From Stenotrophomonas indicatrix (GTDB taxonomy: Bacteria; Pseudomonadota; Gammaproteobacteria; Xanthomonadales; Xanthomonadaceae): 64,000 nt of DNA. Under the pieces are notes generated by a model that had not been told where the DNA came from, did not search any database, and worked only from the letters and a program-made list of their open reading frames with translations. Of this stretch, positions 55,824 through 64,000 are shown piece after piece. The position numbers and the translations under genes are program-made. The first letter of the stretch is position 1, and the number at the start of each line of letters is the position of its first letter. The stretch is from contig NZ_PEJS01000001.1 in NCBI RefSeq assembly GCF_002750975.1, forward strand, positions 1,178,001-1,242,000, read 5' to 3'.

Positions 55824-56597
55824 ATGACCGACTTCGTTGTTGCCATCCCGGCCCGCTATGCCGCTTCGCGGCTGCCGGGCAAGCCGCTGCGCCTGCTGGG
55901 CGGAGAACCCATGGTGCTGCATGTGGCGCGCCGCGCGCTGCAGGCCGGCGCAGGTGAGGTATGGGTCGCGACCGACGACCAGCGCATTGCCGACGCATTG
56001 TCCGGCCTGGCGGAAGTGAAGGTGGCGATGACCGCTGCCTCGCACGCCTCGGGTACCGATCGCCTAGCCGAGTGCGCGCGCATCGCGGGCTGGTCCGATG
56101 ACACCGTGGTGGTCAACCTGCAGGGCGATGAACCGTTCGCGCCGGCTGCCGGCATCCGCGCCGTGGCCGAGGCACTGGTGGCGGGCAGCGCACCGATGTC
56201 GACCCTGGCCACGCCGGTCGAGGATGCCCACACGTTGTTCGACCCCAACGTGGTCAAGCTGGTGCGCAACGTGCGCAACGAGGCCCTGTACTTCAGCCGT
56301 GCGCCCATCGCCTGGCATCGCGATGGCTTCGCCCGCAGCCGCGACACCCTGCCCGAAGGCCATCAGTGGCTGCGCCACATCGGCATCTATGGCTACCGTG
56401 CCGGTTTCCTGCAGCAGTTCGCCTCGATGCGGCCGGGCACGCTGGAACAGGTGGAATCGCTGGAGCAGTTGCGCGTGCTGGAAGCAGGCTACCCGATTGC
56501 CGTGGCGATCTCGCCCGAACCCTTCCCGCCGGGCATCGACACCCCTGAAGACCTGCAGCGCGCCGAAACGCTGCTGCAGGCGATGGCCGCGCGATGA
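55824..56597 (+). CDS. kdsB: 3-deoxy-manno-octulosonate cytidylyltransferase KdsB
   Basis: A 257-residue enzyme that makes CMP-Kdo for the LPS inner core. The nucleotide site is [15 protein letters not shown], and VNLQGDEPF and [11 protein letters not shown] are family signatures. The chosen ATG ([12 protein letters not shown]) lies at 55824; an upstream in-frame extension reads as noncoding. The stop overlaps the phosphatase gene by four bases. Confidence 0.96.
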   Translation: MTDFVVAIPARYAASRLPGKPLRLLGGEPMVLHVARRALQAGAGEVWVATDDQRIADALSGLAEVKVAMTAASHASGTDRLAECARIAGWSDDTVVVNLQGDEPFAPAAGIRAVAEALVAGSAPMSTLATPVEDAHTLFDPNVVKLVRNVRNEALYFSRAPIAWHRDGFARSRDTLPEGHQWLRHIGIYGYRAGFLQQFASMRPGTLEQVESLEQLRVLEAGYPIAVAISPEPFPPGIDTPEDLQRAETLLQAMAAR

Positions 56598-57082
56598 GGC
56601 TGCTGGTCGTCTGCCTCGGCAACATCTGCCGCTCGCCGATGGCCGAAGGCGCGCTGCGTGCCCGCCTGGATGCCTCGGCGCTGGCTGGGCGGGTGCAGGT
56701 CGATTCGGCCGGTACCGGCGACTGGCACGTGGGCCAGCCACCCGATCGGCGTGCCATTGCATGCGCGGCCGGGCATGGCGTGGACCTTGGCAGCCTGCGC
56801 GCGCGGCAGTTGCAGCGGCAGGACTTCGATGCTTTCGATTGGATCCTGTGCGCCGACGAGGCCAATCTGCGTGATGCCGCTCGCCTTGCTACCGCCACCC
56901 AGCGCGAGCGCCTGGCGTTGTACCTGCCGTGGTCGGGCGGGCAGGGCGAACGTGCGATTCCCGATCCCTATACCGGTGGCAGCGATCATTTCGAACAGGT
57001 CTGGTCGCTGGTCGACGCTGCTGCCGAACGCACCGTGGCACGCCTGTTGCATCACGCCGACTCCGGCATAATCGGGTCATGA
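56594..57082 (+). CDS. Low molecular weight protein-tyrosine phosphatase
   Basis: A 162-residue phosphatase. The P-loop is CLGNICRSP (7-15), with Cys7 as nucleophile and Arg13, and the general acid Asp is in IPDPYTGG. In many bacteria such enzymes dephosphorylate exopolysaccharide kinases, but no kinase gene is seen here. The gene overlaps kdsB upstream and the NHL-repeat gene downstream by four bases each. Confidence 0.92.
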   Translation: MRLLVVCLGNICRSPMAEGALRARLDASALAGRVQVDSAGTGDWHVGQPPDRRAIACAAGHGVDLGSLRARQLQRQDFDAFDWILCADEANLRDAARLATATQRERLALYLPWSGGQGERAIPDPYTGGSDHFEQVWSLVDAAAERTVARLLHHADSGIIGS

Positions 57083-58491
57083 ACATCCAGCCCGTCCCGG
57101 ACCTGCCCGAGTTCGCCGCCTGGCTCAATGCCGCGCCCTGCACCCTGACCGAACTGCGTGGCCGGCCGGTCGCGCTGTTGTTCGTCAACGCGGCTTCCGC
57201 ATGGAGCGCGCAACGGCTGGCCGAGTTCAGCCAGTGGCTGTCACGCCACCCCGGCAAGCTGCAACCTCTGGTGCTGCAGGTGCCGCGCTTCGACTTCGAG
57301 CGTGATGCCACGGCTGCGCTGAAATTGCTGCGCCGCCAGGGCCTGACCATGCCGGTGCTGCTTGACGCCGATTGGGATGGCTGGCGCCGCTTCGGCGTCA
57401 GCGCCTGGCCGACCATGGTGCTGCTGGACGCGCAGGGTCGCGAACAGCAGCGCTTGATCGGCCAGGGCGTGCCCGGCGAGCTGGAGCGGGCCCTGAATGC
57501 CCTCTGCGAGGGTGCGCCGTCAGCCCCTTCGCGTGGCGGCAGCGAGCTGCACCCCGAACCCCGCCAGGCGCTGCGATTCCCGATGGGTCTGGCAGTGAAC
57601 CAGGAACGGTTGTACATCGCCGACAGCGGCCACCACCGCATCCTGGAATGCAGTCATGGCGGCCGCGTGCTGCGTCAGTTCGGCTTGGGTACCGCCGACT
57701 TCATGGACGGCAACCTCGCCGAAGCCGCTTTCCACCGGCCGCAGGCGCTGGCGCTGGAGCGTGAGTCGCTGTACGTGGCCGACACCGGCAACCATGCCGT
57801 GCGCCGCATCAACCTGCTGACCGGCCTGGTCGACACCCTGTGCGGCAACGGCCGTCCGGGCGCCCCCGTGGAAGGGCCGGTGACGCAGCCACGGCAGGTG
57901 TCGCTGGATCATCCGGTGGGCCTGGCCATCGCCGAAAACCAGCTGCACGTCGCCATGGCCGGCGACAACCGCATCTGGAGCTACCACCTCGGCCAGCGCA
58001 GCCTGCAGTGGCGCGCCGGCAGCGGCGCCATCGACGAGCGCGACGGCAGTGGCCATCTGGCCGCGTTCGCCCAGCCCACCGCCGTGGCCGTGGTCCAGCA
58101 GGTGCTGTACGTGGCCGATGCGCTGGGCTCTTCGATCCGTTCATTGCAGCTGCGCGGTGACCTGGTGCAGACCCTGGTCGGGCAGGGCACTTGGCGTTTC
58201 GGCGAGGACGATGGCCCGCGTGCGCAGGCCAGCCTGCAGTTCCCGCAGGCGATCGCATTGAGCCCGGATGCCCCGTTGTTGTGGATCGCCGATACCGGCA
58301 ATGGCCGCCTGCGCACGTTGCGCCTGGGCGGCGGCGAACTGACCACCCAGCCCTTGCCGCGGCGCCTGCATGGCCCGGCCGGCCTGGCCGTCGGTGCCGG
58401 CGCGGTGTGGATCGCCGAAACCGATTCCCACACCGTACTGCGCCTGGACCCTGACAGCGGCGTGCTCAGCGAAGTGCCGATCAGCGAATGA
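57079..58491 (+). CDS. Thioredoxin-fold and NHL-repeat protein (NHLRC2-like), redox cysteines missing
   Basis: A 470-residue protein. The N-terminal 150 residues look like a thioredoxin fold (RPVALLFVNAASAWSAQRLAEF, GVSAWPTMVLLDAQGRE), but the place of the CxxC reads SAWS, so no dithiol chemistry is expected. The rest is a beta-propeller of NHL repeats: MGLAVNQERLYIADSGHHRI, ALALERESLYVADTGNHAV, LGSSIRS and LWIADTGNGRLRTL. No signal peptide is seen. Neither activity nor partner is known. It is co-translated with the phosphatase and uvrC genes. Confidence 0.82.
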   Translation: MNIQPVPDLPEFAAWLNAAPCTLTELRGRPVALLFVNAASAWSAQRLAEFSQWLSRHPGKLQPLVLQVPRFDFERDATAALKLLRRQGLTMPVLLDADWDGWRRFGVSAWPTMVLLDAQGREQQRLIGQGVPGELERALNALCEGAPSAPSRGGSELHPEPRQALRFPMGLAVNQERLYIADSGHHRILECSHGGRVLRQFGLGTADFMDGNLAEAAFHRPQALALERESLYVADTGNHAVRRINLLTGLVDTLCGNGRPGAPVEGPVTQPRQVSLDHPVGLAIAENQLHVAMAGDNRIWSYHLGQRSLQWRAGSGAIDERDGSGHLAAFAQPTAVAVVQQVLYVADALGSSIRSLQLRGDLVQTLVGQGTWRFGEDDGPRAQASLQFPQAIALSPDAPLLWIADTGNGRLRTLRLGGGELTTQPLPRRLHGPAGLAVGAGAVWIAETDSHTVLRLDPDSGVLSEVPISE

Positions 58492-60332
58492 CCGTTGTTC
58501 CTGTCCCGACCTTCGATGGCAAGGCATTCGCGGCCCAGCTGAGTACCGCCCCGGGCGTGTACCGCATGTACGCGGCCGACGACACGCTGTTGTACGTCGG
58601 CAAGGCCCGCGCGCTGCGCAACCGCGTGGGCAGCTATTTCAACGGCAGTCCGAAGAACGCGCGCATCATGTCGATGCTCTCGCAGATCGTGCGCATGGAC
58701 GTGACCGTAACGCGCTCGGAAGCCGAAGCGCTGCTGCTGGAAAACCAGCTGATCAAGTCGCTGTCGCCGCGCTACAACGTGTCCCTGCGCGACGACAAGA
58801 CCTATCCGCATGTGCTGCTGACCCGCGAAGACTGGCCGCGCATCGCCCTGCATCGTGGTCCACGTGCCATTCCTGGGCGCTATTTCGGGCCGTATCCCGG
58901 CGTCACCGCGGTGCGCGAGACGCTGAACCTGATGCACAAGCTGTTCAAGCTGCGCAGCTGCGAAGACAGCGTGTTCCGCAACCGCTCGCGGCCCTGCCTG
59001 CAGTATCAGATCGGACGCTGCAGCGCGCCGTGCGTGGAACTGGTGCCAGCAGCGGACTACGCCGAGTCGGTGCGCCGCGCGGCGATGTTCCTGGAAGGCA
59101 AGAGCGATGAGCTGACCCGGGAGCTCGGCGAGCAGATGCAGGTGGCCAGCGAAGCGCTGGAATTCGAGCAGGCCGCGCGACTGCGCGATCTGATTACTTC
59201 ATTGCGCAGCATGCAGACCCGCCAGTACGTGGACGGCCGCGCGGCCGACCTCGACGTACTGGCGGTGGCCATGCAGGGCTCGCAGGCCTGCGTGATGCTG
59301 CTGGCCTTCCGTGATGGCCGCAACCTGGGCACCCGCCCGTTCTTTCCCCGCACCAACGGCGAGGAAAGCCCGGATGAAGTGCTGGCGGCCTTTGTCTCGC
59401 AGTACTACATCGAATTCGATCCACCGCGCGAGATCCTGCTTGACCGCGAAATTCCCGATGCCGATCTGATCGGTTCCGCACTGTCGGCCTCGGCCGAGCG
59501 CAAGGTGCAGCTGAAATGGAACGTCCGCGGCGAGCGCGCCGGCTACCTGGAATTGGCCAGCCGCAACGCGCAGTTGACCCTGGCCACCGAGATCAACAGC
59601 CGCACCGCGCAGCACGCGCGCAGCGAAGCGCTGCGGGTGATGCTGGGGCTGGCCGAACCGGTAAAGCGGGTGGAGTGCTTCGACATCAGCCACACCATGG
59701 GCGAAGCCACCGTGGCCTCCTGTGTGGTGTTCGATGCGGCCGGCCCGGTGCGTGCGCAGTACCGCCGCTTCAACATCAGTGGCATCGAGCCGGGCGATGA
59801 CTACGCCGCGATGCGCCAGGCGATCGATCGCCGCTTCCGCCGCGCGGTGGAGGAGCAGGGCGTGCTGCCGGATGTGCTGCTGATCGACGGTGGCGCCGGC
59901 CAGCTGGCACAGGCCCAGGCGGCGCTGGCCGATCTGGGCGTGGAAGACGTGCTGCTGGTGGGCGTGGCCAAAGGCGTGGAACGCCGTGCCGGCCACGAAG
60001 CGCTGGTGATGCCCGATGGCCGCGAACTGCGCCCGGGTGCGGCCGATCCCGCCCTGCAGTTCATCCAACAGGTGCGCGATGAAGCGCACCGCTTCGCCAT
60101 CACCGGCCATCGCGGGCGCCGGCAGAAGGCCCGGATGACCAGCAAACTGGAAGACATCCCCGGCATCGGGCCGCGACGGCGCGCCAGCCTGCTGAAGCAT
60201 TTTGGCGGTCTGGTCGGCCTGAAAGCGGCCGGAGAAGCGGAAATTGCCAAGGTGGAAGGCATCAATGACGCCCTCGCAGCGCGCATCTACGCTAACCTGC
60301 ACGGGTTGGCCGCGCCGGATCCGGCCGAGTAG
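58488..60332 (+). CDS. uvrC: UvrABC system protein C
   Basis: A 614-residue dual-incision nuclease of nucleotide excision repair. The N-terminal GIY-YIG domain reads GVYRMYAADDTLLYVGKA and makes the 3' cut. A UVR domain (EFEQAARLRDLI) binds UvrB. The RNase H-like domain (ECFDISHTMGEATVASCVVF, DVLLIDGGAGQLAQA) makes the 5' cut. Two helix-hairpin-helix motifs (IPGIGPRRRASLLKHFG) end the chain. It overlaps the NHL gene by four bases. Confidence 0.97.
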   Translation: MTVVPVPTFDGKAFAAQLSTAPGVYRMYAADDTLLYVGKARALRNRVGSYFNGSPKNARIMSMLSQIVRMDVTVTRSEAEALLLENQLIKSLSPRYNVSLRDDKTYPHVLLTREDWPRIALHRGPRAIPGRYFGPYPGVTAVRETLNLMHKLFKLRSCEDSVFRNRSRPCLQYQIGRCSAPCVELVPAADYAESVRRAAMFLEGKSDELTRELGEQMQVASEALEFEQAARLRDLITSLRSMQTRQYVDGRAADLDVLAVAMQGSQACVMLLAFRDGRNLGTRPFFPRTNGEESPDEVLAAFVSQYYIEFDPPREILLDREIPDADLIGSALSASAERKVQLKWNVRGERAGYLELASRNAQLTLATEINSRTAQHARSEALRVMLGLAEPVKRVECFDISHTMGEATVASCVVFDAAGPVRAQYRRFNISGIEPGDDYAAMRQAIDRRFRRAVEEQGVLPDVLLIDGGAGQLAQAQAALADLGVEDVLLVGVAKGVERRAGHEALVMPDGRELRPGAADPALQFIQQVRDEAHRFAITGHRGRRQKARMTSKLEDIPGIGPRRRASLLKHFGGLVGLKAAGEAEIAKVEGINDALAARIYANLHGLAAPDPAE

Positions 60333-60349
60333 AGAGAGAATAAAGCCGC

Positions 60350-60976
60350 ATGACGTTGACCCTGCCCACCTGGCTGACCCTGTTGCGGATCGTGATGATC
60401 CCGGTGCTGGTGCTGGTGTTCTACCTGCCCTACACCTGGACCAACTTCGCATCGGCGGCGATCTTCGGCCTGGCCGCGATCACCGACTGGCTCGATGGCT
60501 GGATCGCGCGTCGCTACGGCCTGGAGTCGGCGTTCGGCGCCTTCCTCGACCCGGTCGCGGACAAGCTGATGGTGGCGGTGGCGCTGTTCCTTATCGTGCA
60601 GGGGCATCCGACCCCGTGGATGGCGTTCTGGGCGGCGGTGATCGTCGGCCGCGAGATCGCGGTGTCGGCGCTGCGCGAGTGGATGGCCGAACTCGGCCAG
60701 CGTGCCAAGGTGCGGGTGGCGATGATCGGCAAGGTCAAGACCACCGCGCAGATGGTCGCGCTGCTGTGCCTGCTGTATTCGGTGGCGCCGAACGTTCCGG
60801 TCGACGACATCTGGATGGGCCCGCCGGTATTCCATATCGGTGACTGGACCCTGGCCATTGCCGCGGTGCTGACCCTGTGGTCGGGCCTGCAGTACCTGCA
60901 CGCCGCCTGGCCCAGCCTGCGTGACGACGAGCGCGCCGCGCGCGAGCGTTCGCGGCAGAAGAAGCTGGGCAACTGA
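60350..60976 (+). CDS. pgsA: CDP-diacylglycerol--glycerol-3-phosphate 3-phosphatidyltransferase PgsA
   Basis: A 208-residue membrane enzyme that makes phosphatidylglycerolphosphate. The CDP-alcohol phosphotransferase motif is complete: DWLDGWIAR, then eight residues, then GAFLDPVAD. Four or five membrane helices are visible. The uvrC-pgsA order is conserved in gammaproteobacteria. A strong palindrome follows the stop by five bases. Confidence 0.96.
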   Translation: MTLTLPTWLTLLRIVMIPVLVLVFYLPYTWTNFASAAIFGLAAITDWLDGWIARRYGLESAFGAFLDPVADKLMVAVALFLIVQGHPTPWMAFWAAVIVGREIAVSALREWMAELGQRAKVRVAMIGKVKTTAQMVALLCLLYSVAPNVPVDDIWMGPPVFHIGDWTLAIAAVLTLWSGLQYLHAAWPSLRDDERAARERSRQKKLGN

Positions 60977-60981
60977 GCACC

Positions 60982-61020
60982 GGGGTCGGATCCCTTTCCG
61001 AAGGAAAGGGCTCTGACCCC
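60982..61020. repeat. Long imperfect palindrome
   Basis: GGGGTC..GGATCCCTTTCC pairs with GGAAAGGG..CTCTGACCCC over about 17 positions with a few mismatches. It lies just after pgsA. It has no GTAG and is a different class from the SMAG elements next to it; it may also serve as a transcript end. Confidence 0.65.
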
Positions 61021-61032
61021 ATCGCTGCCATC

Positions 61033-61158
61033 ATCCACGCATGGCGTGGATCTACTGGGCATGCTTGCACTGTGTGGGGCTTCGCGTGATCCCTCATCCA
61101 CGCATGGCGTGGATCGCCTGGAATGTGTCCTGCGGTAGATCCACGCCATGCGTGGATG
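61033..61158. repeat. Three SMAG-type palindromes (ATCCACGC class)
   Basis: The stem ATCCACGC/GCGTGGAT occurs at 61033-61051 (followed by CTAC), 61096-61114, and 61135-61158 (led by GTAG, opposite orientation). They fill the 262-bp gene-free gap between pgsA and tRNA-Gly together with the palindrome before them and the tRNA promoter. Confidence 0.75.
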
Positions 61159-61198
61159 ACGCATTCCATGACCTCTCGATCTGCCTGAAAAAAAGGCC

Positions 61199-61226
61199 TT
61201 GACGCGTTGCGCAGAACAGGTAGAAT
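61199..61226 (+). promoter_or_regulatory. Sigma-70 promoter of tRNA-Gly copy 1
   Basis: TTGACG (61199-61204), a 16-base spacer and TAGAAT (61221-61226) end 12 bases before the tRNA. Confidence 0.75.
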
Positions 61227-61238
61227 TTCGCCTCCCAA

Positions 61239-61314
<76 letters not shown>

Positions 61315-61325
61315 GATTCAAGAAA

Positions 61326-61350
61326 AGCGCTCCCGAAAGGGGGCGTTTTT
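61326..61350 (+). terminator. Terminator of tRNA-Gly copy 1
   Basis: The stem CGCTCCC/GGGGGCG with loop GAAA is followed by TTTTT. Confidence 0.85.
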
Positions 61351-61452
61351 CGTTTGGCCGGAGCGGCTTCATCCCCACTTCACCGCCACTCCATCGCCTC
61401 ACCATGCGCCGATCCCACGCTGTACTCCCGGATCCAGCAAGGTGATGCCGCG

Positions 61453-62559
61453 ATGCCTCACACTCCCCCTGCCAACGACTACGACGTGGTCATCGTCGGC
61501 GCCAGCTTTGGTGGTGCCGCCTGCGCACTTGCCGCCGCTCAGTACGGCCTGCGCGTCTGCGTGCTCGAGCGCAAGGCCGACCTTGGCGAACGCCTGCACA
61601 CCACCGGTATCGTGGTGAAGGAGGCGATGGAACAGACCTGGCTGGGGCGCATGCCCGATCATCTCGTGCAACGCGTCGCACGCGTGCGCCTGTATGCGCC
61701 GAACCTGCACAACGTGCTGCTGACCGCACCGGGTTACTACTTCCTCACCACCGATACGCCGAACCTGATGCGCTGGCTGGCCAGCGAACTGCGTGCCAGT
61801 GGCGTGGACCTGCGGCTGCAGCAGTCGTTCACCGACGCCTGCCGCGACGGCGACGCGTGGCAGGTTGAAGGGGTGGGGCGCACGGCCTATCTGGTCGGCG
61901 CTGATGGCGCACGATCACGTGTTGCCCAGCGTACCGGCCTGGGCCAGGTGCGCGACAATCTGTATGGCGTCGAGCGCGAGTTTGCCGGCGTGCAGCTGCC
62001 GCAAGGCGATGCCTTGCACTGCTTTGTCAGCCGCCGGTTCGCACCCGGCTACATCGGCTGGGCCGCGCAGAATCCCACCGGCGTGCAGGTGGGATTGGCG
62101 CTGCGGCATGATCCCGCACATGCACGCGCGCCGGATATCGAGGGATTCCTTGAACACGTGCGCGACGTTGTGGGACTTCCGCACTCGGCCCAGGTTGCCG
62201 GCACCCGCGCGGGCCTGGTGCCCTGCGGGTTGCCGGATGGCCCGATCACTGCGCCGGGCGTGATCCTGACCGGTGATGCGTCAGGTGTCGTCTCGCCGCT
62301 GTCGGCCGGCGGCATCCACTCGTCATGGCGGCATGGCTGGGCGGTCGGTGATGCGATCGGGTTGCACCGGCGCGGCAAGGGGCCGGCCGCAGAGCAGGTG
62401 GCGCGTCAGGCCGCCCCCACCTTTCACCGCAAGCGCATGCTGCGCTGGGCAATGGACCACCTGCAGCGGGACTGGCCGGTCAATGCGCTGCTGCGTACCG
62501 GCCCGATGCGCCGGCTGGCCGAGCAGATCTACTTCCATCGGCGGGGCGTGCGGATGTGA
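61453..62559 (+). CDS. FAD-dependent oxidoreductase, geranylgeranyl-reductase-like
   Basis: A 368-residue flavoprotein. The N-terminus has a Rossmann dinucleotide loop (YDVVIVGASFGGAACALAA) followed by ERKADLGERLHTTGI. The second FAD motif is GVILTGDASGVVSPLSAGGIH, as in the geranylgeranyl reductase/lycopene cyclase-like monooxygenase fold. The substrate is unknown. AAGGTGA lies seven bases before the ATG at 61453. It stands alone between two identical tRNA-Gly genes. Confidence 0.85.
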   Translation: MPHTPPANDYDVVIVGASFGGAACALAAAQYGLRVCVLERKADLGERLHTTGIVVKEAMEQTWLGRMPDHLVQRVARVRLYAPNLHNVLLTAPGYYFLTTDTPNLMRWLASELRASGVDLRLQQSFTDACRDGDAWQVEGVGRTAYLVGADGARSRVAQRTGLGQVRDNLYGVEREFAGVQLPQGDALHCFVSRRFAPGYIGWAAQNPTGVQVGLALRHDPAHARAPDIEGFLEHVRDVVGLPHSAQVAGTRAGLVPCGLPDGPITAPGVILTGDASGVVSPLSAGGIHSSWRHGWAVGDAIGLHRRGKGPAAEQVARQAAPTFHRKRMLRWAMDHLQRDWPVNALLRTGPMRRLAEQIYFHRRGVRM

Positions 62560-62603
62560 TCCTGAAGCTGAACGCTGCTTCATGAGGGGGCAGCAGAATC
62601 CTG

Positions 62604-62632
62604 TTGACGCCGTGCAGCAATCCCGACACAAT
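62604..62632 (+). promoter_or_regulatory. Sigma-70 promoter of tRNA-Gly copy 2
   Basis: TTGACG (62604-62609), a 17-base spacer and CACAAT (62627-62632) lie 32 bases before the tRNA. Confidence 0.6.
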
Positions 62633-62664
62633 AGCGCTCCTTCGACGCAGGTCGAACGGAATCT

Positions 62665-62740
<76 letters not shown>

Positions 62741-62750
62741 GATTCAGAAA

Positions 62751-62775
62751 AACGCTCCCGCAAGGGGGCGTTTTT
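62751..62775 (+). terminator. Terminator of tRNA-Gly copy 2
   Basis: The stem CGCTCCC/GGGGGCG with loop GCAA is followed by TTTTT. It differs from the copy 1 terminator at only a few positions. Confidence 0.85.
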
Positions 62776-62807
62776 CGTTTGCGCACCGGAAAGGGATTGC
62801 GATCGCG

Positions 62808-63155
62808 CTAGCGCGGGCTGCCTCGGCCCGCACCGCACCAGGTTCGCACGTCCGCACGATCGAAGCCGGCGCAGGCGTTCTTCCGCGTGATGTACAGATA
62901 CGGGGCGTCGGCCTGATAGGTGAAGTGGTAGTAGTAGTTCCGGTCCTGGCCGTACAACCAGTAGTTCGACGAGCCCTCGTTGATCACGTAGGGCTCGAAG
63001 GAAAAGATCGACGACTGCGCGGGAATGAAGTTGCTGCGGTCCATCAGCAGCATGGCCGCGTTCGACGCCAACGGAGTGGTCAGGCAGATCGCCGTCGTGC
63101 CCACGATGAGCACGGTCGCGAAGATGCCGAGCGTGCGGCGAAGGGCGGATTTCAA
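62808..63155 (-). CDS. Small hypothetical membrane-anchored or exported protein
   Basis: The likely product has about 115 residues: a basic start (LKSALRRTLG), a hydrophobic segment (IFATVLIVGTTAICLTTPLA), then a Tyr-rich soluble part (NYWLYGQDRNYYYHFTYQAD) with two cysteines near the end. No family is recognised. The start is uncertain: TTG at 63155 places the helix near the N-terminus, while upstream ATG codons at 63275 and 63329 give long extensions of doubtful coding quality. It is divergent from the efflux gene. Confidence 0.5.
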   Translation of the reverse strand: MKSALRRTLGIFATVLIVGTTAICLTTPLASNAAMLLMDRSNFIPAQSSIFSFEPYVINEGSSNYWLYGQDRNYYYHFTYQADAPYLYITRKNACAGFDRADVRTWCGAGRGSPR

Positions 63156-63376
63156 GCGTATTGCCTGCCAGTGGAAGCGTTCAGGACAATGTGCCGCAGC
63201 GCCCGCGGACAGTCCAGCGTTCAGCTTGGCGGCGCCGATGAAAGGCTGTGGAAAGGCCGAGGGTTCGCAATGCATGCACCGCACACGCGCTGTAACGCAC
63301 CTCCGACCGATTCTCCATGTCCACTCCACAATCGCGGCGTAGCCTCCTCGGCTTCTCTCTCCACGAAGGCGGGCGG

Positions 63377-64000
63377 GTGGCCAGTCGCATCACTTTCCCG
63401 GCAGCGTTCGCGCGCCGGTATGGCGTCGTCCCGCGCATCGTCCTGGGTACCGGGGCGCTGCTGACCAGCATGATGCTGGTGGGCTGCATGTCGGTGCCGG
63501 TTCCCGATCTGCCTGATCGCGTGCCAGCAGTCTGGAGTCAGACCGCCGCAGGGCAGGGCGTAGCGGTCGACGCGCGGCAGTGGTGGAAGGTGCTGGCCGA
63601 TGCGCGCTTGAACGCGCTGGTGGACGAGGCCGTCGCCGGCAATCTGGACCTGCGCCAGGCCACCCTGCGGTTGCAGGCGGTACGCCTGGTGTCGGGCACC
63701 TCCGATGCGCGCTTCCGTCCGGAAATCTCCGCCAGTGCCAAGCAGGTGCAGGACGCCGCCGCAGTCGACACGTACTTCCACGCCGGCGTTGAAGCGATCT
63801 GGGATCTTGGCCTGTTTGGCGCAGCGGAGAGTGCCCGTCTAAGCGCGCAAGCGGCCAACGGAAATGCCGAAGCACTGCGCGATGCGGCGCAGGTGGCGGT
63901 CATCGCTGATGTGGTGCGCAGCTACCTGGATCTTTCCGTCGCGCAGGCGCAGGTGGATCTGCTGGGCAGGCAGCAGGCCGTTGACGCACGTGGCGAGCAA
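63377..64000 (+). CDS. Efflux system outer membrane lipoprotein, NodT/OprM family (partial, 3' end missing)
   Basis: The frame is open to the window end. A leader ends in the lipobox MMLVGC, followed by MSVPVPDLPD and WWKVLADARLNALVDEAVAGNLDLRQATLRLQAVR in part, the classic start of TolC-like outer membrane factors of RND or EmrAB-type pumps. Helical YLDLSVAQAQVDLLGRQQAVDARGEQ in part continues to the edge. The start is GTG 63377 (GAAGG eight bases before) or ATG 63317, which would give a very long leader. The pump partner genes should lie to the right. Confidence 0.82.
   Translation, partial: MASRITFPAAFARRYGVVPRIVLGTGALLTSMMLVGCMSVPVPDLPDRVPAVWSQTAAGQGVAVDARQWWKVLADARLNALVDEAVAGNLDLRQATLRLQAVRLVSGTSDARFRPEISASAKQVQDAAAVDTYFHAGVEAIWDLGLFGAAESARLSAQAANGNAEALRDAAQVAVIADVVRSYLDLSVAQAQVDLLGRQQAVDARGEQ

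Overview
The window is about 64 kb of GC-rich, gene-dense chromosome from a gammaproteobacterium of the Xanthomonadales. It is most likely Stenotrophomonas, of the S. maltophilia complex. The main pointers are many short palindromes carrying GTAG at one end (GTAGTGCCGGCC.., GTAGGTGCCGACC.., GTAGATCCACGC..), which match the SMAG repeats described in that species, together with proteins of Xanthomonadales type and gene order such as comEC-exbB-exbD-msbA-lpxK-kdsB. No prophage, insertion sequence, CRISPR array, rRNA operon or replication origin was seen. It reads as core chromosome with a few accessory pockets.

Layout. 1-3.5 kb: the end of a putrescine/spermidine ABC transporter (potG end, potH, potI) and an aldehyde dehydrogenase that may act in polyamine breakdown. 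3.5-10.2 kb, minus strand: a long unit running phoH(ybeZ)-ybeY-three uncharacterised genes-corC-DUF4105 protein-corA. 10.2-10.56 kb: a gene-free stretch with two equal-length modules of DnaA-box-like motifs. 10.6-13.6 kb: a lipoprotein HlyD-type adaptor with an ABC ATPase and permease. 13.6-15.2 kb: a tandem SMAG array abutting miaB. 15.4-18.1 kb: a glutathione S-transferase with a divergent WYL regulator, and a lytic transglycosylase. 18.2-22.2 kb: cytochrome bc1 (petABC) followed by sspA-sspB. 22.2-28.6 kb: DUF3301 and DUF2272 proteins, nadC with a Trm112-like gene, purEK, sodB, a monothiol glutaredoxin and a degenerate SDR.

28.8-33.6 kb: an Oar-like TonB-dependent receptor, a candidate structured RNA and ppnN. 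33.8-40.7 kb: the minor pilin operon fimU-pilV-pilW-pilX-pilY1-pilE. 40.7-44 kb: tRNA-Asn, fimT, uvrB and two identical tRNA-Val genes. 44.6-45.9 kb: an operon of a membrane-anchored thioredoxin-like protein and three tandem small secreted four-cysteine peptides, with nearly identical signal peptides but divergent mature parts; this is the most unusual locus in the window. 46-49.4 kb: small genes, a MipA/OmpV porin-like protein and a divergent two-component system whose kinase gene carries a run of ten G. 49.5-61 kb: comEC, exbBD, msbA, lpxK, kdsB, a tyrosine phosphatase, an NHL-repeat protein, uvrC and pgsA, most of them overlapping or nearly so. 61-64 kb: two tRNA-Gly genes flanking an FAD oxidoreductase, a small exported protein, and the start of an efflux outer membrane lipoprotein running off the end.

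How the genes fit together: the pil/fim genes, fimT (with a GRxR tail) and comEC together suggest type IV pili and DNA uptake. exbBD-msbA-lpxK-kdsB serve the outer envelope and LPS. phoH-ybeY-miaB serve RNA maturation. All family assignments rest on reading motifs by eye; no database search was run.
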